Notes under the pieces: model-generated
The model's input: the letters and a program-made list of their open reading frames with translations, nothing else
Database searches by the model: none
Told to the model about the DNA's origin: nothing
Origin: Streptomyces sp. Je 1-79
GTDB lineage: Bacteria; Actinomycetota; Actinomycetes; Streptomycetales; Streptomycetaceae
DNA: 64,000 bases
Assembly: GCF_025195125.1 (NCBI RefSeq)
Contig: NZ_JAMGSL010000006.1
Coordinates: 355,815-419,814, forward strand
Reading direction: 5' to 3'
Shown: piece by piece, positions 32,255-41,926 of the stretch
How the letters are laid out: every line of letters starts with the position of its first letter
Numbering within the stretch: the stretch's first letter is position 1
Translations under genes and position numbers: made by a program

Positions 32255-34807
32255 TCAGGCCGGTGTGCCGGTCGGGCCGGCGGAGTCGCCCGAGGCGGTG
32301 TTGCTGGGGCTGCCCTGACCCTGGGTGGTCGTCGGCGGCTCCACGGGGGGTGTCGTCGGCGGCGTGGTGGGGGGCGTCGTCGGCGGCGTGGTGGACGGCG
32401 TCGGCGGCGTGGTGGACGGCGTCGGCTTGGGCGAGGTCGTCCTCGTCGGGCTCGTCGTCGGCCTCGGAGACGTCGGCGGCGGGGTCCCCTGCGTCGGCGT
32501 CGCGCTCGGCGTACCGGACGGCCGGGTGGACGGGGTGCCCGAGGTGCCAGGGGTGCCCGAGCTCGCCGAGCCGGACGGCGTGGGCGAGGCGCTGTCCGAG
32601 GGGCGGCCCGTCTCGCCGTCGGCCGGCGGCTCCTCCGCGTCGAGGATCTCGTCGCCGCTGTCCTCGGTGGCCGTACGGTCGGAGGTGACCCGGCCGGTGC
32701 CGGGGTCGTCGGCGTCGCCCGAGGTGGCGCCGATGGTGACGACGGTGCCGAGCACGGCCACCAGGAGCGCTCCCGTACCGACCGCGACGAGGTTGCGGCG
32801 GGCCCCGGCGATGACGGCGAAGGGGCCGCCCCGCTTCGTACCGCTCTCGCCCGGGTGCGTGTCCGGGCGGGTGATCAGCGTCGGGCCCTCGTCGGCGAAG
32901 TCGGGGAAGGCCGGGATCGGCGAGGTCGGGGCGGTGGCGGCGGGGCGGGGGGCGGCCGGGGCGAGGGCCTTGGGGATGCCGCGCGGCGGGGAGACGGACT
33001 CCTCGTGGCGCGCGGCGGGCGGCTCGTCGTCGCCGTGCAGCGGCCCGCCGCTGCGGTCGGCGACCAGGGCGAGCGCCCGGCGGCCGGCGACCGTGCCGCG
33101 CTTGTCGGCGAGCACGCCGCGCATGCCGACGGACGCCTCCAGTTCGGCGCGGGCCCGCTCCAGGTTTCCGGCGCAGAGCGCGAGGACGCCCAACTCGTGG
33201 TGGAAGTACGCCTCTTCGGCGACCTCGCCGGCCAGCCGGGCGGCCTCCTGGCCGGCGCGCAGCACCCGCTCCCAGGCGCCCCAGTGCAGCCCGGCGGCGA
33301 AGGCGGGGGCCGCGCTGCGGGCGAGCAGGACGGCGGTGGCGGGGTGTTCGGGGTCCGAGCCGGGGACGAGCGCGGCCAGGGCGGCGAGTACGGCGTCGGC
33401 CTCGGCGACCGCTCGGGCGGGGGTGACGGACGGGTGTCCGGCCCACCAGGCGTAGTGCTGGGCGACGGTGTGGGCGCGGCCGGAGGCGTCCTCGTCGTAG
33501 CCGTGGGCGACGAGCTGGGTGAGGATCCCGGCGGCGAGCCGGTAGCGGGTGCCGACCGGGGTGAGCAGTCCGCAGGCCATGAGCTCGCCGAGGGCGGCGT
33601 CCGCGTGGGTGTCGCCGACGAGGGCGGGGAGGTGGGCCTGGTGCGGCATCTCGCCGCCGAGCGCGACCGCGAACCGCAGGGTGTCCTGGGCCGAACGGCT
33701 GAGCCGGGAGGCGAGGAGGGCGGCGGGAGCCGCGCCCTCGCCGAGGCTGGGCAGCGGTATCTCGCGCAGCTCGACGTCGGCCGGGTCCGCCGGGTCCGGG
33801 GGTGTCACCGCGGCCGGGCCGAAGGCGTCGTCGACGGCTCCGAAGGCGTCGAACTCCGCGGGGACGGTGTCCTCCTGGGCTCCGAACGCGTCGAACTCGG
33901 CCGGGGTGACCCGGAGCCGGTCGCGCTGCCGGAGGAGGGCGCCGGCCTGGACGAAGCGCAGCGGCAGGCCCTCGGACTCGAACCAGAGGTCGCCTGCCCA
34001 GTTCGCCTCGTCGTCGGTGAGCGGCCGGTCGACGGCGCGCTCCAGGAGGTCGAGGGAGGCGGCGCGGCCGAGGCCGGTGAGCGGAACCTCTTCGAGGTGG
34101 GCGTCGGCCGAGGGGGCCGGGACGTCGGGGGTGGCGGCGAGCAGGAAGGCGCATTCGGGCGCCGCGGCGAGGAGCTCGTCGAGCGTCGTGCCGCCGAACT
34201 CCAGGTCGTCGACGACGACGACGGCGCCGATGTCGTGGACCAGTGCGAGCAGGGCCGGGCGGTCCGGGCGGTGGTCGGGGGCGTGCTGGACGGCGGTGAG
34301 GAGTTCGTACAGCAGCTCGGTGGGGGCCCGGTGGTGGCCGGAGAGGCGTACGACACCGTCGGGCGCGAGGTCGGCGCAGTCGTCGGCGACGGCGTCGAGG
34401 AGGGCGGTGCGGCCGGAGCCGGCGGGGCCGGTGACCCGGACGGAGCGGCCGCGGGCGAGGAGCTGGACGAGCCGCTCGTGCTCCTCCTGGCGTTCGAGCA
34501 GCGGAAGCCGGGGGGCGGCGGGGCCGGGCGGTACGGGCGGGGTGGCCGCGCGGGCCGCCTCGGCGCGCTCCTGGGCGGTGCGGCGGCGCGACGGCGCGGG
34601 CTGCTCCCCGGGCGGGCAGGTCTCGATCTCGCTGCCGTCGACGGGGTTGACGGTGAGCAGCAGGTCGCCCGCGACGACGCGGGCGGTGCGGACGCGGGCG
34701 GGCGTGGCCGGTCCGCGTTCGGACGCGGGGCCGCCGCGTCCGTCCCGGACGTCGTCGCCGTCGGTGTCGTGGCCGTAGTCTTCCGGCCCCCGGTTCATCG
34801 GGTCCAT
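32255..34807 (-). CDS. Large P-loop (STAND-like) protein with one membrane helix and Pro/Thr tail
   Basis: This protein of about 850 residues has a Walker A-like loop at residues 127-134, GPAGSGRT, with Arg133 where Lys is normally invariant. The Walker B strand reads AVVVVDDLEF. Helical TPR-like repeats follow (residues 400-600; for example AARLAGEVAEEAYFHHELGVLALCAGNLERARAELEASVGMRG). A single membrane helix is at about 672-695, and an external tail of about 155 residues is rich in Pro, Thr and Ser. The segment PAEFDAFGA is present twice near residue 350. The layout resembles AfsR/LuxR-type ATPases without a DNA-binding domain. The ATG at 34807 fits best; a GTG at 34861 would add 18 residues. 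Role unknown, perhaps an envelope sensor. Confidence 0.75.
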   Translation of the reverse strand: MDPMNRGPEDYGHDTDGDDVRDGRGGPASERGPATPARVRTARVVAGDLLLTVNPVDGSEIETCPPGEQPAPSRRRTAQERAEAARAATPPVPPGPAAPRLPLLERQEEHERLVQLLARGRSVRVTGPAGSGRTALLDAVADDCADLAPDGVVRLSGHHRAPTELLYELLTAVQHAPDHRPDRPALLALVHDIGAVVVVDDLEFGGTTLDELLAAAPECAFLLAATPDVPAPSADAHLEEVPLTGLGRAASLDLLERAVDRPLTDDEANWAGDLWFESEGLPLRFVQAGALLRQRDRLRVTPAEFDAFGAQEDTVPAEFDAFGAVDDAFGPAAVTPPDPADPADVELREIPLPSLGEGAAPAALLASRLSRSAQDTLRFAVALGGEMPHQAHLPALVGDTHADAALGELMACGLLTPVGTRYRLAAGILTQLVAHGYDEDASGRAHTVAQHYAWWAGHPSVTPARAVAEADAVLAALAALVPGSDPEHPATAVLLARSAAPAFAAGLHWGAWERVLRAGQEAARLAGEVAEEAYFHHELGVLALCAGNLERARAELEASVGMRGVLADKRGTVAGRRALALVADRSGGPLHGDDEPPAARHEESVSPPRGIPKALAPAAPRPAATAPTSPIPAFPDFADEGPTLITRPDTHPGESGTKRGGPFAVIAGARRNLVAVGTGALLVAVLGTVVTIGATSGDADDPGTGRVTSDRTATEDSGDEILDAEEPPADGETGRPSDSASPTPSGSASSGTPGTSGTPSTRPSGTPSATPTQGTPPPTSPRPTTSPTRTTSPKPTPSTTPPTPSTTPPTTPPTTPPTTPPVEPPTTTQGQGSPSNTASGDSAGPTGTPA
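32360..32450. repeat. Tandem Pro/Thr codon repeats
   Basis: Short units of the type GGCGGCGTGGTGG(A/G)GGGCGTC are repeated several times and code for the TTPPTTPP tail of the P-loop membrane protein. Such repeats change length easily. Confidence 0.7.
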
Positions 34808-35088
34808 GGTAAAAGCCCCCCAAAAGCGGTGCGTGCGGAAGCCCCTCCGGCCGATCTGCACGCTCGCTGTCGCTTCTGGTCCGGTGCCCGCCGGGTGGGT
34901 CCGTCAATGGGCGGGCGACCGAACCCTAGACCTTCTTGGAGTATCCCGGAACAGTCGGGGTGCTGACCCGACCAAGACGTCATGGTCCGTCGAGGATTGG
35001 GGCGGGACGCCGGTTTCGCACAGCAGCTTCACAACCGCCGGGCGCCGGTGCCCGCCCCCGCTCGCGCGGGGCCGGTCCTCGCCGAGGG

Positions 35089-35412
35089 TCAGACGCGCGG
35101 CAGGGACTCCGCGGCGAGGCCGCCCTCGATGGCGAGGATGCGGTGCAGCCGGGTCGCCACGAGCAGGCGCTGCATCTGGGGCGGCACACCGCGCAGGACG
35201 AGCCGCCGCCCGCAGCGGCCGGCCCGGCGGTGCGCGCCCATGATGACCCCGAGGCCGGTCGCGTCCCAGGAGTCGAGACCGGTCAGGTCGAGCACGAGGT
35301 CGCCGACGCCGTCGTCGACGGCCGAGTGCAGGACCGTACGGGCGTCCGCCGCGCTCCGGACGTCGAGGCGGCCCCCGACGACCAGCTCGACATGGTCGCC
35401 CCTGATGTGCAT
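35089..35412 (-). CDS. STAS-domain anti-sigma-factor antagonist
   Basis: This 107-residue single STAS domain resembles BldG/SpoIIAA/RsbV. The phospho-acceptor region reads LDLTGLDSWDATGLGVIMGAHRRAG, with Ser and Thr at the usual positions. Such proteins bind anti-sigma kinases and release sigma factors when unphosphorylated. The ATG at 35412 has GGGAG six bases upstream. No kinase or sigma gene is next to it, so partners are elsewhere. It converges with nothing and stands alone. Confidence 0.85.
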   Translation of the reverse strand: MHIRGDHVELVVGGRLDVRSAADARTVLHSAVDDGVGDLVLDLTGLDSWDATGLGVIMGAHRRAGRCGRRLVLRGVPPQMQRLLVATRLHRILAIEGGLAAESLPRV

Positions 35413-35501
35413 ATGCGCTCCCCGGGAGTGCTCCGTCTTTGCATCAACTGACTGTCGTTGGCGCAGAAGCGTTGCGCCTTGTAAGCGAACTGATACCGAA
35501 T

Positions 35502-35530
35502 TCACCCCATGGGGTGATAGCCGATCGGCT
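35502..35530. promoter_or_regulatory. Two adjacent perfect palindromes
   Basis: TCACCCCA and its mirror form a 16-bp palindrome at 35502-35517. AGCCGA and its mirror form a 12-bp palindrome at 35519-35530. They lie between the 3' end of the dehydrogenase gene and the STAS gene on the same strand, and could be operator sites or a terminator for the dehydrogenase. Confidence 0.5.
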
Positions 35531-35538
35531 TCCGGAAA

Positions 35539-36387
35539 TCAGTGCTCGTAGAAGCCCTGCCCGCTCTTGCGGCCGATGTCACCGGCGTCCACCATCCGGC
35601 GCATCAGCTCCGGCGGTGCGAACTTCTCGTCCTGGGACTCCGTGTAGATGTTGCTCGTGGCGTTCACCAGGATGTCGATGCCGGTGAGGTCCGCGGTGGC
35701 GAGGGGGCCCATGGCGTGGCCGAAGCCCAGCTTGCAGGCGATGTCGATGTCCTCGGCGGTGGCGACGCCCGACTCGTAGAGCTTGGCGGCCTCGACGACC
35801 AGCGCGGAGATGAGGCGGGTCGTGACGAAGCCCGCCACGTCGCGGTTGACGACGATGCAGGTCTTGCCGACCGACTCGGCGAACTCCCGCGCGGCGGCGA
35901 GGGTGGCGTCGCTGGTCTTGTAGCCGCGGACGAGCTCGCAGAGCTGCATCATCGGGACCGGCGAGAAGAAGTGGGTGCCGACGACGGCCTCAGGTCGCTC
36001 CGTCACCGCGGCGATCTTGGTGATCGGGATGGCGGAGGTGTTGGAGGCGAGGACCGCGCCGTCCTTGGCGACCTTGTCGAGGGAGCGGAAGATCTCGTGC
36101 TTGACCTCGAGCTTCTCGAAGACGGCCTCGACGACGATGTCGGCGTCGGCGACGGCTTCGAGCTCGGTGGTGGCGGTGATCCGGCCGAGGGCGGCCTCGG
36201 CGTCGGCGGCGTCCAGCTTGCCCTTGGCGACGAAACGGTCGTACGACGCCTTGATGCCATCGGTGCCGCGGGTCAGTGCGGCGTCGGTGACGTCGCGCAG
36301 GACGACGTCCCAGCCCGCCTGGGCAGAGACCTGCGCGATTCCGGACCCCATGAGTCCGGCTCCGATGACGGCGAGCTTCCTGGCCAC
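35539..36387 (-). CDS. 3-hydroxybutyryl-CoA dehydrogenase
   Basis: This 282-residue enzyme oxidises (S)-3-hydroxybutyryl-CoA to acetoacetyl-CoA with NAD(P). The Rossmann motif GAGLMGSGIAQ is at residues 9-19. Catalytic text includes SNTSAIPIT, THFFSPVPMMQLCELV and GFVTTRLISALVVEAAKL; the dimer domain ends GRKSGQGFYEH. I chose GTG at 36387 because GAGGGG lies eight bases upstream; GTG at 36396 is poorly placed. With the thiolase at 18-19 kb and IcmA it fits butyryl-CoA metabolism. Confidence 0.92.
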   Translation of the reverse strand: MARKLAVIGAGLMGSGIAQVSAQAGWDVVLRDVTDAALTRGTDGIKASYDRFVAKGKLDAADAEAALGRITATTELEAVADADIVVEAVFEKLEVKHEIFRSLDKVAKDGAVLASNTSAIPITKIAAVTERPEAVVGTHFFSPVPMMQLCELVRGYKTSDATLAAAREFAESVGKTCIVVNRDVAGFVTTRLISALVVEAAKLYESGVATAEDIDIACKLGFGHAMGPLATADLTGIDILVNATSNIYTESQDEKFAPPELMRRMVDAGDIGRKSGQGFYEH

Positions 36388-36635
36388 GTCTTCCACCCCT
36401 CAACACCTGTTCACTTCTGACTCTCCGGCGGAGATTAGCGGGCGTGAGGCGTGATGTGACCGTGAAGTAATGCGCGTCACGCCCGGTTTGACGGACGTCA
36501 CACTCACGACAGGCCGGCTACGCCCGCACGGCGTACGCCGACGGGGGCGGCGATGGTGGCGTACACGCCGAAGAGCTCCTGGTGGCCGCGCCGTGACGGT
36601 CGGCACACGGACGTTCCGGAAGGCCGGAGCGTAAC

Positions 36636-36641
36636 TACGCT
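36636..36641 (+). promoter_or_regulatory. -10 box of the adenosyltransferase gene
   Basis: TACGCT lies six bases before the ATG at 36648 with no ribosome site, so the mRNA is probably leaderless. Confidence 0.5.
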
Positions 36642-36647
36642 GGGCTC

Positions 36648-37220
36648 ATGGTCAATCTGACGCGCATCTACACCCGTACCGGCGACCAGGGCACCACCGC
36701 ACTGGGCGACATGAGCCGGACCGCCAAGACCGATCTGCGGATCTCGGCGTACGCCGACACCAACGAGGCCAATGCCGTCATCGGTACGGCCATCGCCCTC
36801 GGCCAGCTCGACGAGGAGGTCGTGAAGGTCCTCGTCCGCGTCCAGAACGACCTGTTCGACGTGGGCGCGGACCTCTGCACCCCGGTGGTCGAGGACCCGA
36901 AGTACCCGCCGCTGCGGGTCGAGCAGTCGTACATCGACAAGCTGGAGGCGGACTGCGACCGCTTCCTGGAGGAGCTGGAGAAGCTGCGCTCCTTCATCCT
37001 CCCGGGCGGCACGCCCGGTGCGGCCCTGCTGCACCAGGCGTGCACGGTGGTCCGCCGGGCGGAGCGCTCCACGTGGGCGGCGCTGGAGGCCCACGCGGAG
37101 TCGATGAACCCCCTGACGGCGGCCTACCTCAACCGCCTCTCAGACCTGCTCTTCATTCTGGCGAGGACGGCGAACAAGGCCGTCGGGGACGTGCTCTGGG
37201 TCCCGGGCGGAGAGCGCTGA
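36648..37220 (+). CDS. PduO-type cob(I)alamin adenosyltransferase
   Basis: This 190-residue enzyme transfers the adenosyl group of ATP to cob(I)alamin, making the cofactor of IcmA and methylmalonyl-CoA mutase. The ATP loop TRTGDQGTTALGD is near the start. RISAYADTNEANAVIG and LRSFILPGG, then CTVVRRAERSTWAAL and NRLSDLLFILAR, are the other family motifs. The last 81 bases overlap a convergent membrane-protein gene. A leaderless start at 36648 is likely. I see no cobalamin riboswitch upstream. Confidence 0.93.
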   Translation: MVNLTRIYTRTGDQGTTALGDMSRTAKTDLRISAYADTNEANAVIGTAIALGQLDEEVVKVLVRVQNDLFDVGADLCTPVVEDPKYPPLRVEQSYIDKLEADCDRFLEELEKLRSFILPGGTPGAALLHQACTVVRRAERSTWAALEAHAESMNPLTAAYLNRLSDLLFILARTANKAVGDVLWVPGGER

Positions 37221-37793
37221 CGCGCGGTCGGCGCCGTCGGAGGTCTCGGTCGTTTCGGGGGCCGGGGCCTTCTTCGGCCAGATCGCGTAGCTGAGCGCGA
37301 TCAGGCCGTGGATGCCCGCCGCCCGCCAGGCGACGGTGATCCAGCCCCGCAGGGACTCCGTGTTCCCGTCGTCGCCCACGTACCAGATCGCGAGCAGCAG
37401 CAGTCCGGACGCGACGGCCGCCGCCGTCAGCGAGCCCAGCCAGACCCTGCCCTCGTGGCGGGCGCGCGCCATGCCGTAGGCCGGCGGCTTCGCGGGCGGC
37501 GGCGCGCCGCCGAAGCGGTGGGCGGCATGGCCGTCGAGCCACTTCACCGTGCGGTGGCCGTGGCCGACGGTGTAGCCGATGTACACCGCCGCGAGGCCGT
37601 GCCGCCAGCTCGGTTCCGCCCCGTTCTTGAGGTCGATCGCCGTGACGACGAGCAGCAGGACCTCCAGGAGCGGCTCGCACAGCAGCAGCGCGAGACCCGT
37701 CCGAGGCATCTTCAGCAGATAGCGGGCGGCGAGACCGGCGGCCAGCAGCACCCAGAATCCGACTTCGCAGATCACGATCAGCAGGACGATCAC
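37140..37793 (-). CDS. Multi-pass membrane protein of unknown function
   Basis: This 217-residue protein has about five membrane helices at residues 2-24, 32-53, 62-80, 124-145 and 158-180. It has a long basic loop (residues 85-120) and an acidic tail ending PRQNEEQV. I do not recognise a family beyond integral membrane protein. The GTG at 37793 has GGGGAG eight bases upstream; longer frames start in the opposite chiS gene and are not credible. Its 3' end overlaps the adenosyltransferase gene by 81 bases, on the opposite strand. Confidence 0.75.
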   Translation of the reverse strand: MIVLLIVICEVGFWVLLAAGLAARYLLKMPRTGLALLLCEPLLEVLLLVVTAIDLKNGAEPSWRHGLAAVYIGYTVGHGHRTVKWLDGHAAHRFGGAPPPAKPPAYGMARARHEGRVWLGSLTAAAVASGLLLLAIWYVGDDGNTESLRGWITVAWRAAGIHGLIALSYAIWPKKAPAPETTETSDGADRASALSARDPEHVPDGLVRRPRQNEEQV

Positions 37794-37932
37794 GGCGGTA
37801 CTCCCCTCTCGGTTCCCCTCCAGCCTCCCGTGGCGTTCCGCCCGGAACGTCGTCGCCGATGACGAAGTACGACTACATCCTTCGACGGAGGGACGGATCG
37901 GCCCGCACGGCGAGGCCCGGAGTCCGCCCGCC

Positions 37933-39165
37933 GTGTTGGATGGGGACGTGACACTCCCCCGACCGCACCGCGACGACCTGCTCATCGCCGTCGGCGGCCT
38001 CGCCATCGGCCTGCTGATGTGGTCCTTCGGGCTGCACACCCAGACCGACCGGCTGATCACCGCGCGGTGGGCGACCCTGATCCCGCTCGTCGTGATGGCC
38101 TCGATGGAGGCCCTGCGGCGCACCATGCCGCAGACCGCCCTGGCCGTCGGCACGGTCGCCCTCGTGGCCGACCAGTTCACCTACGGCAGCCTCGTGACCG
38201 CGCTGATGTTCACGGACCTGGTCTACTCGGCCGTGGTCTACGGGAAGCCCGCCGCTGCACGGCGCATCCCGTACACGACCGGGCTGATCACGATCGGTGT
38301 CACGATCGGCTTCCTCGTCTGGTGGCAGAACGCGATCGCCCTGGTGGTCGGCCTGATCACCGGCATGGTCTCGTTCCTGCCCGCCGTCACCGGAGCCGTC
38401 GTCCGCAATCACCGCCAGGCCGCCGACGCCGCGCGCCTGCGCGCGGAGCAGACCGCGCTGCTCGCCGAGATGGACCGCAGTCAGGCCGTCGTGGCCGAGC
38501 GCGCCCGGATGGCGCGGGAGCTGCACGACATGGTCGCCAACCACCTCTCCGCCATCGCGATCCACTCCACCGCCGCGCTCTCGCTCGACGATCCGGGAAC
38601 GACCCGGCAGGCGCTGACCGTGATCCGGGAGAACAGCGTGGAGGGCCTCGCGGAGATGCGGCGGCTGATCGGGCTGCTGCGGGACAGCAGCGGGGACGCG
38701 GAGCCGGCGGCCGCACCCACCCTGGACGGCCTGGACGCGCTGGTCGCCCAGGCGGCGACGAACGGGGAGACGAGCGGGCTGACGTTCACGCTCGACGACA
38801 GCCGGGCACCGGGCGCGGGCGCCCTGCCGGCTCCGGTCGAGCTCGCCGCGTACCGGATCGTGCAGGAGTCGCTGACCAACGCCCTCAAGCACGCGGGCCC
38901 CGGCGAGGTGCGGGTGGAGCTCCGCCTGCGCCGCGAGGACGGCGCCCTCGCCGTCGGCGTGACCAGTCCGCTCGGCGGGCAGCCCGGTCCGCGCGCCCCG
39001 GGTTCGGGTGCGGGTCTGGTCGGGATGCGGGAGCGGGTGGCACTGCTGGACGGGGAGTTCGAGTCCGGTCCGGTGACGGCGGACGACGGGCGGAAAGAAT
39101 GGCGGGTGCGGGCTGTCCTGCCCGTCGGTACGAGCGACAAGGAGCCGCCGGCATGGTACGCGTGA
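37933..39165 (+). CDS. chiS: NarL-partner histidine kinase, probable ChiS
   Basis: This protein of about 410 residues has an N-terminal membrane domain with five or six helices (residues 15-150). It then has HisKA_3 with phospho-acceptor His198 in ARMARELHDMVANHLSAI and HATPase_c with AAYRIVQESLTNALKHA and GSGAGLVGMRERVALLDG. It should phosphorylate the response regulator that overlaps its 3' end. The pair lies directly upstream of the chitinase gene, as chiS-chiR-chiC do in S. coelicolor, so it probably responds to chitin products. The start may be GTG at 37933 or GTG at 37948; neither has a perfect ribosome site. Confidence 0.87.
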   Translation: MLDGDVTLPRPHRDDLLIAVGGLAIGLLMWSFGLHTQTDRLITARWATLIPLVVMASMEALRRTMPQTALAVGTVALVADQFTYGSLVTALMFTDLVYSAVVYGKPAAARRIPYTTGLITIGVTIGFLVWWQNAIALVVGLITGMVSFLPAVTGAVVRNHRQAADAARLRAEQTALLAEMDRSQAVVAERARMARELHDMVANHLSAIAIHSTAALSLDDPGTTRQALTVIRENSVEGLAEMRRLIGLLRDSSGDAEPAAAPTLDGLDALVAQAATNGETSGLTFTLDDSRAPGAGALPAPVELAAYRIVQESLTNALKHAGPGEVRVELRLRREDGALAVGVTSPLGGQPGPRAPGSGAGLVGMRERVALLDGEFESGPVTADDGRKEWRVRAVLPVGTSDKEPPAWYA

Positions 39166-39803
39166 TCGTGGCCGAGGATCAGAGCGCGGTCCGGGCGGGG
39201 CTGGTCCTGATCCTGGGCAGCGCGCCGGACATCGAGGTGGTCGCCGAGGCGGCCGACGGCGAGCGCGCGGTGGAACTGGCCCGGGAACTGCGCCCGGACG
39301 TGGTGCTGATGGACGTCCAGATGCCGCGGATGGACGGGGTGACGGCGACCGGTCACGTGGTGTCCGAGGGGCTGGCCGATGTGCTGGTGCTGACCACCTT
39401 CGATCTGGACGAGTACGTCTTCGGGGCGCTGCGCGCCGGGGCGGCGGGCTTCCTGCTGAAGAACGCCGACGCGAAGGACCTCATCGAGGCCGTTCGGACA
39501 GTGGCGCGCGGGGAGGGCCTGATCGCGCCGGCCGTGACACGGCGGCTGATCGCCGAGTTCGCCTCCCCGCGCGGCCCGGTGCGTTCTCCGGGCGCGACGG
39601 ATCCGTCCGTACTGGACGCGTTGACGCCGCGGGAGCGCGAGGTGCTCTCGGCGCTGGCCCAGGGGCTGTCGAACGCGGAGGTGGCGGGCCGGCTCGACAT
39701 GGCGGAGGCGACGGTGAAGACGCACGTCAGCAAGGTCCTGGGCAAGCTGGGTGTACGCAGCAGGGCTCAAGCGGCCGTACTGGCACGGGAGTTGGGGGTC
39801 TGA
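39153..39803 (+). CDS. chiR: NarL/LuxR-family response regulator, probable ChiR
   Basis: This 216-residue protein has a receiver domain (residues 1-120) with phospho-acceptor Asp54 in VLMDVQMPRMDG and a C-terminal LuxR helix-turn-helix at about 150-212 (LTPREREVLSALAQGLSNAEVAGRL, TVKTHVSKVLGKL). The ATG at 39153 has AAGGAG upstream and lies within the 3' end of chiS with a 13-base overlap, so translation is coupled. It probably activates or tunes the chiC promoter just downstream, where two 12-bp repeats flank the -35 box. Confidence 0.9.
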   Translation: MVRVIVAEDQSAVRAGLVLILGSAPDIEVVAEAADGERAVELARELRPDVVLMDVQMPRMDGVTATGHVVSEGLADVLVLTTFDLDEYVFGALRAGAAGFLLKNADAKDLIEAVRTVARGEGLIAPAVTRRLIAEFASPRGPVRSPGATDPSVLDALTPREREVLSALAQGLSNAEVAGRLDMAEATVKTHVSKVLGKLGVRSRAQAAVLARELGV

Positions 39804-39820
39804 GCGACCGCCACCGACGT

Positions 39821-39862
39821 TGGTCTGGACCTCTTGACGATTGGTCCAGACCTTCCTACGCT
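39821..39862 (+). promoter_or_regulatory. chiC promoter with paired 12-bp operators
   Basis: TGGTCTGGACCT (39821-39832) and TGGTCCAGACCT (39842-39853) flank the -35 TTGACG (39834-39839). The -10 TACGCT (39857-39862) is 17 bp further. Such TGGTC...GACC repeats are the known control sites of Streptomyces chitinase promoters (chitin induction, glucose repression; DasR/ChiR input reported). Confidence 0.85.
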
Positions 39863-39933
39863 CGCGGGGCGCGCGCATCTTCACGGACCACCCCCATCTC
39901 TCGTTCGTCCGTCCGCACACTTGAGGAGCACCG

Positions 39934-41781
<1,848 letters not shown>

Positions 41782-41800
41782 CAGCGGGCCCGGAAAACGC

Positions 41801-41831
41801 GGCGGGGACGGTGCAGCACACCGTCCCCGCC
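41801..41831 (+). terminator. chiC terminator
   Basis: GGCGGGGACGGTG (41801-41813) pairs with its mirror (41819-41831) across five bases, then GTTATT. It lies 20 bp past the chiC stop. Confidence 0.85.
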
Positions 41832-41847
41832 GTTATTCGTTCCGTAT

Positions 41848-41926
41848 ATCAGGCCACATTCACCCTCCCCCAGACTTCGTCCGGGGGGACCCCCATCCAG
41901 CGAGGGGCCAATCAGGCCACATTCAC
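41848..41926. repeat. Short repeat element flanked by 16-bp direct repeats
   Basis: ATCAGGCCACATTCAC occurs at 41848-41863 and 41911-41926. The 47 bp between them hold a CCCCCAGAC/GTCCGGGGGG hairpin and GACCCCCAT, the look of dispersed small palindromic repeats in Streptomyces intergenic DNA. The inner copy contains the stop codon of the DUF2550 gene. Confidence 0.65.

Noticed and set aside
32145..34966. 900-codon frames on both strands at the P-loop gene
   Set aside because: Only the minus-strand frame 32255-34807 has a P-loop, membrane helix and conserved start; the others are Arg/Pro or Gly/Arg shadows.
36388..36647. Cobalamin riboswitch before the adenosyltransferase gene
   Set aside because: No B12-box-like sequence is visible and the gene appears leaderless.
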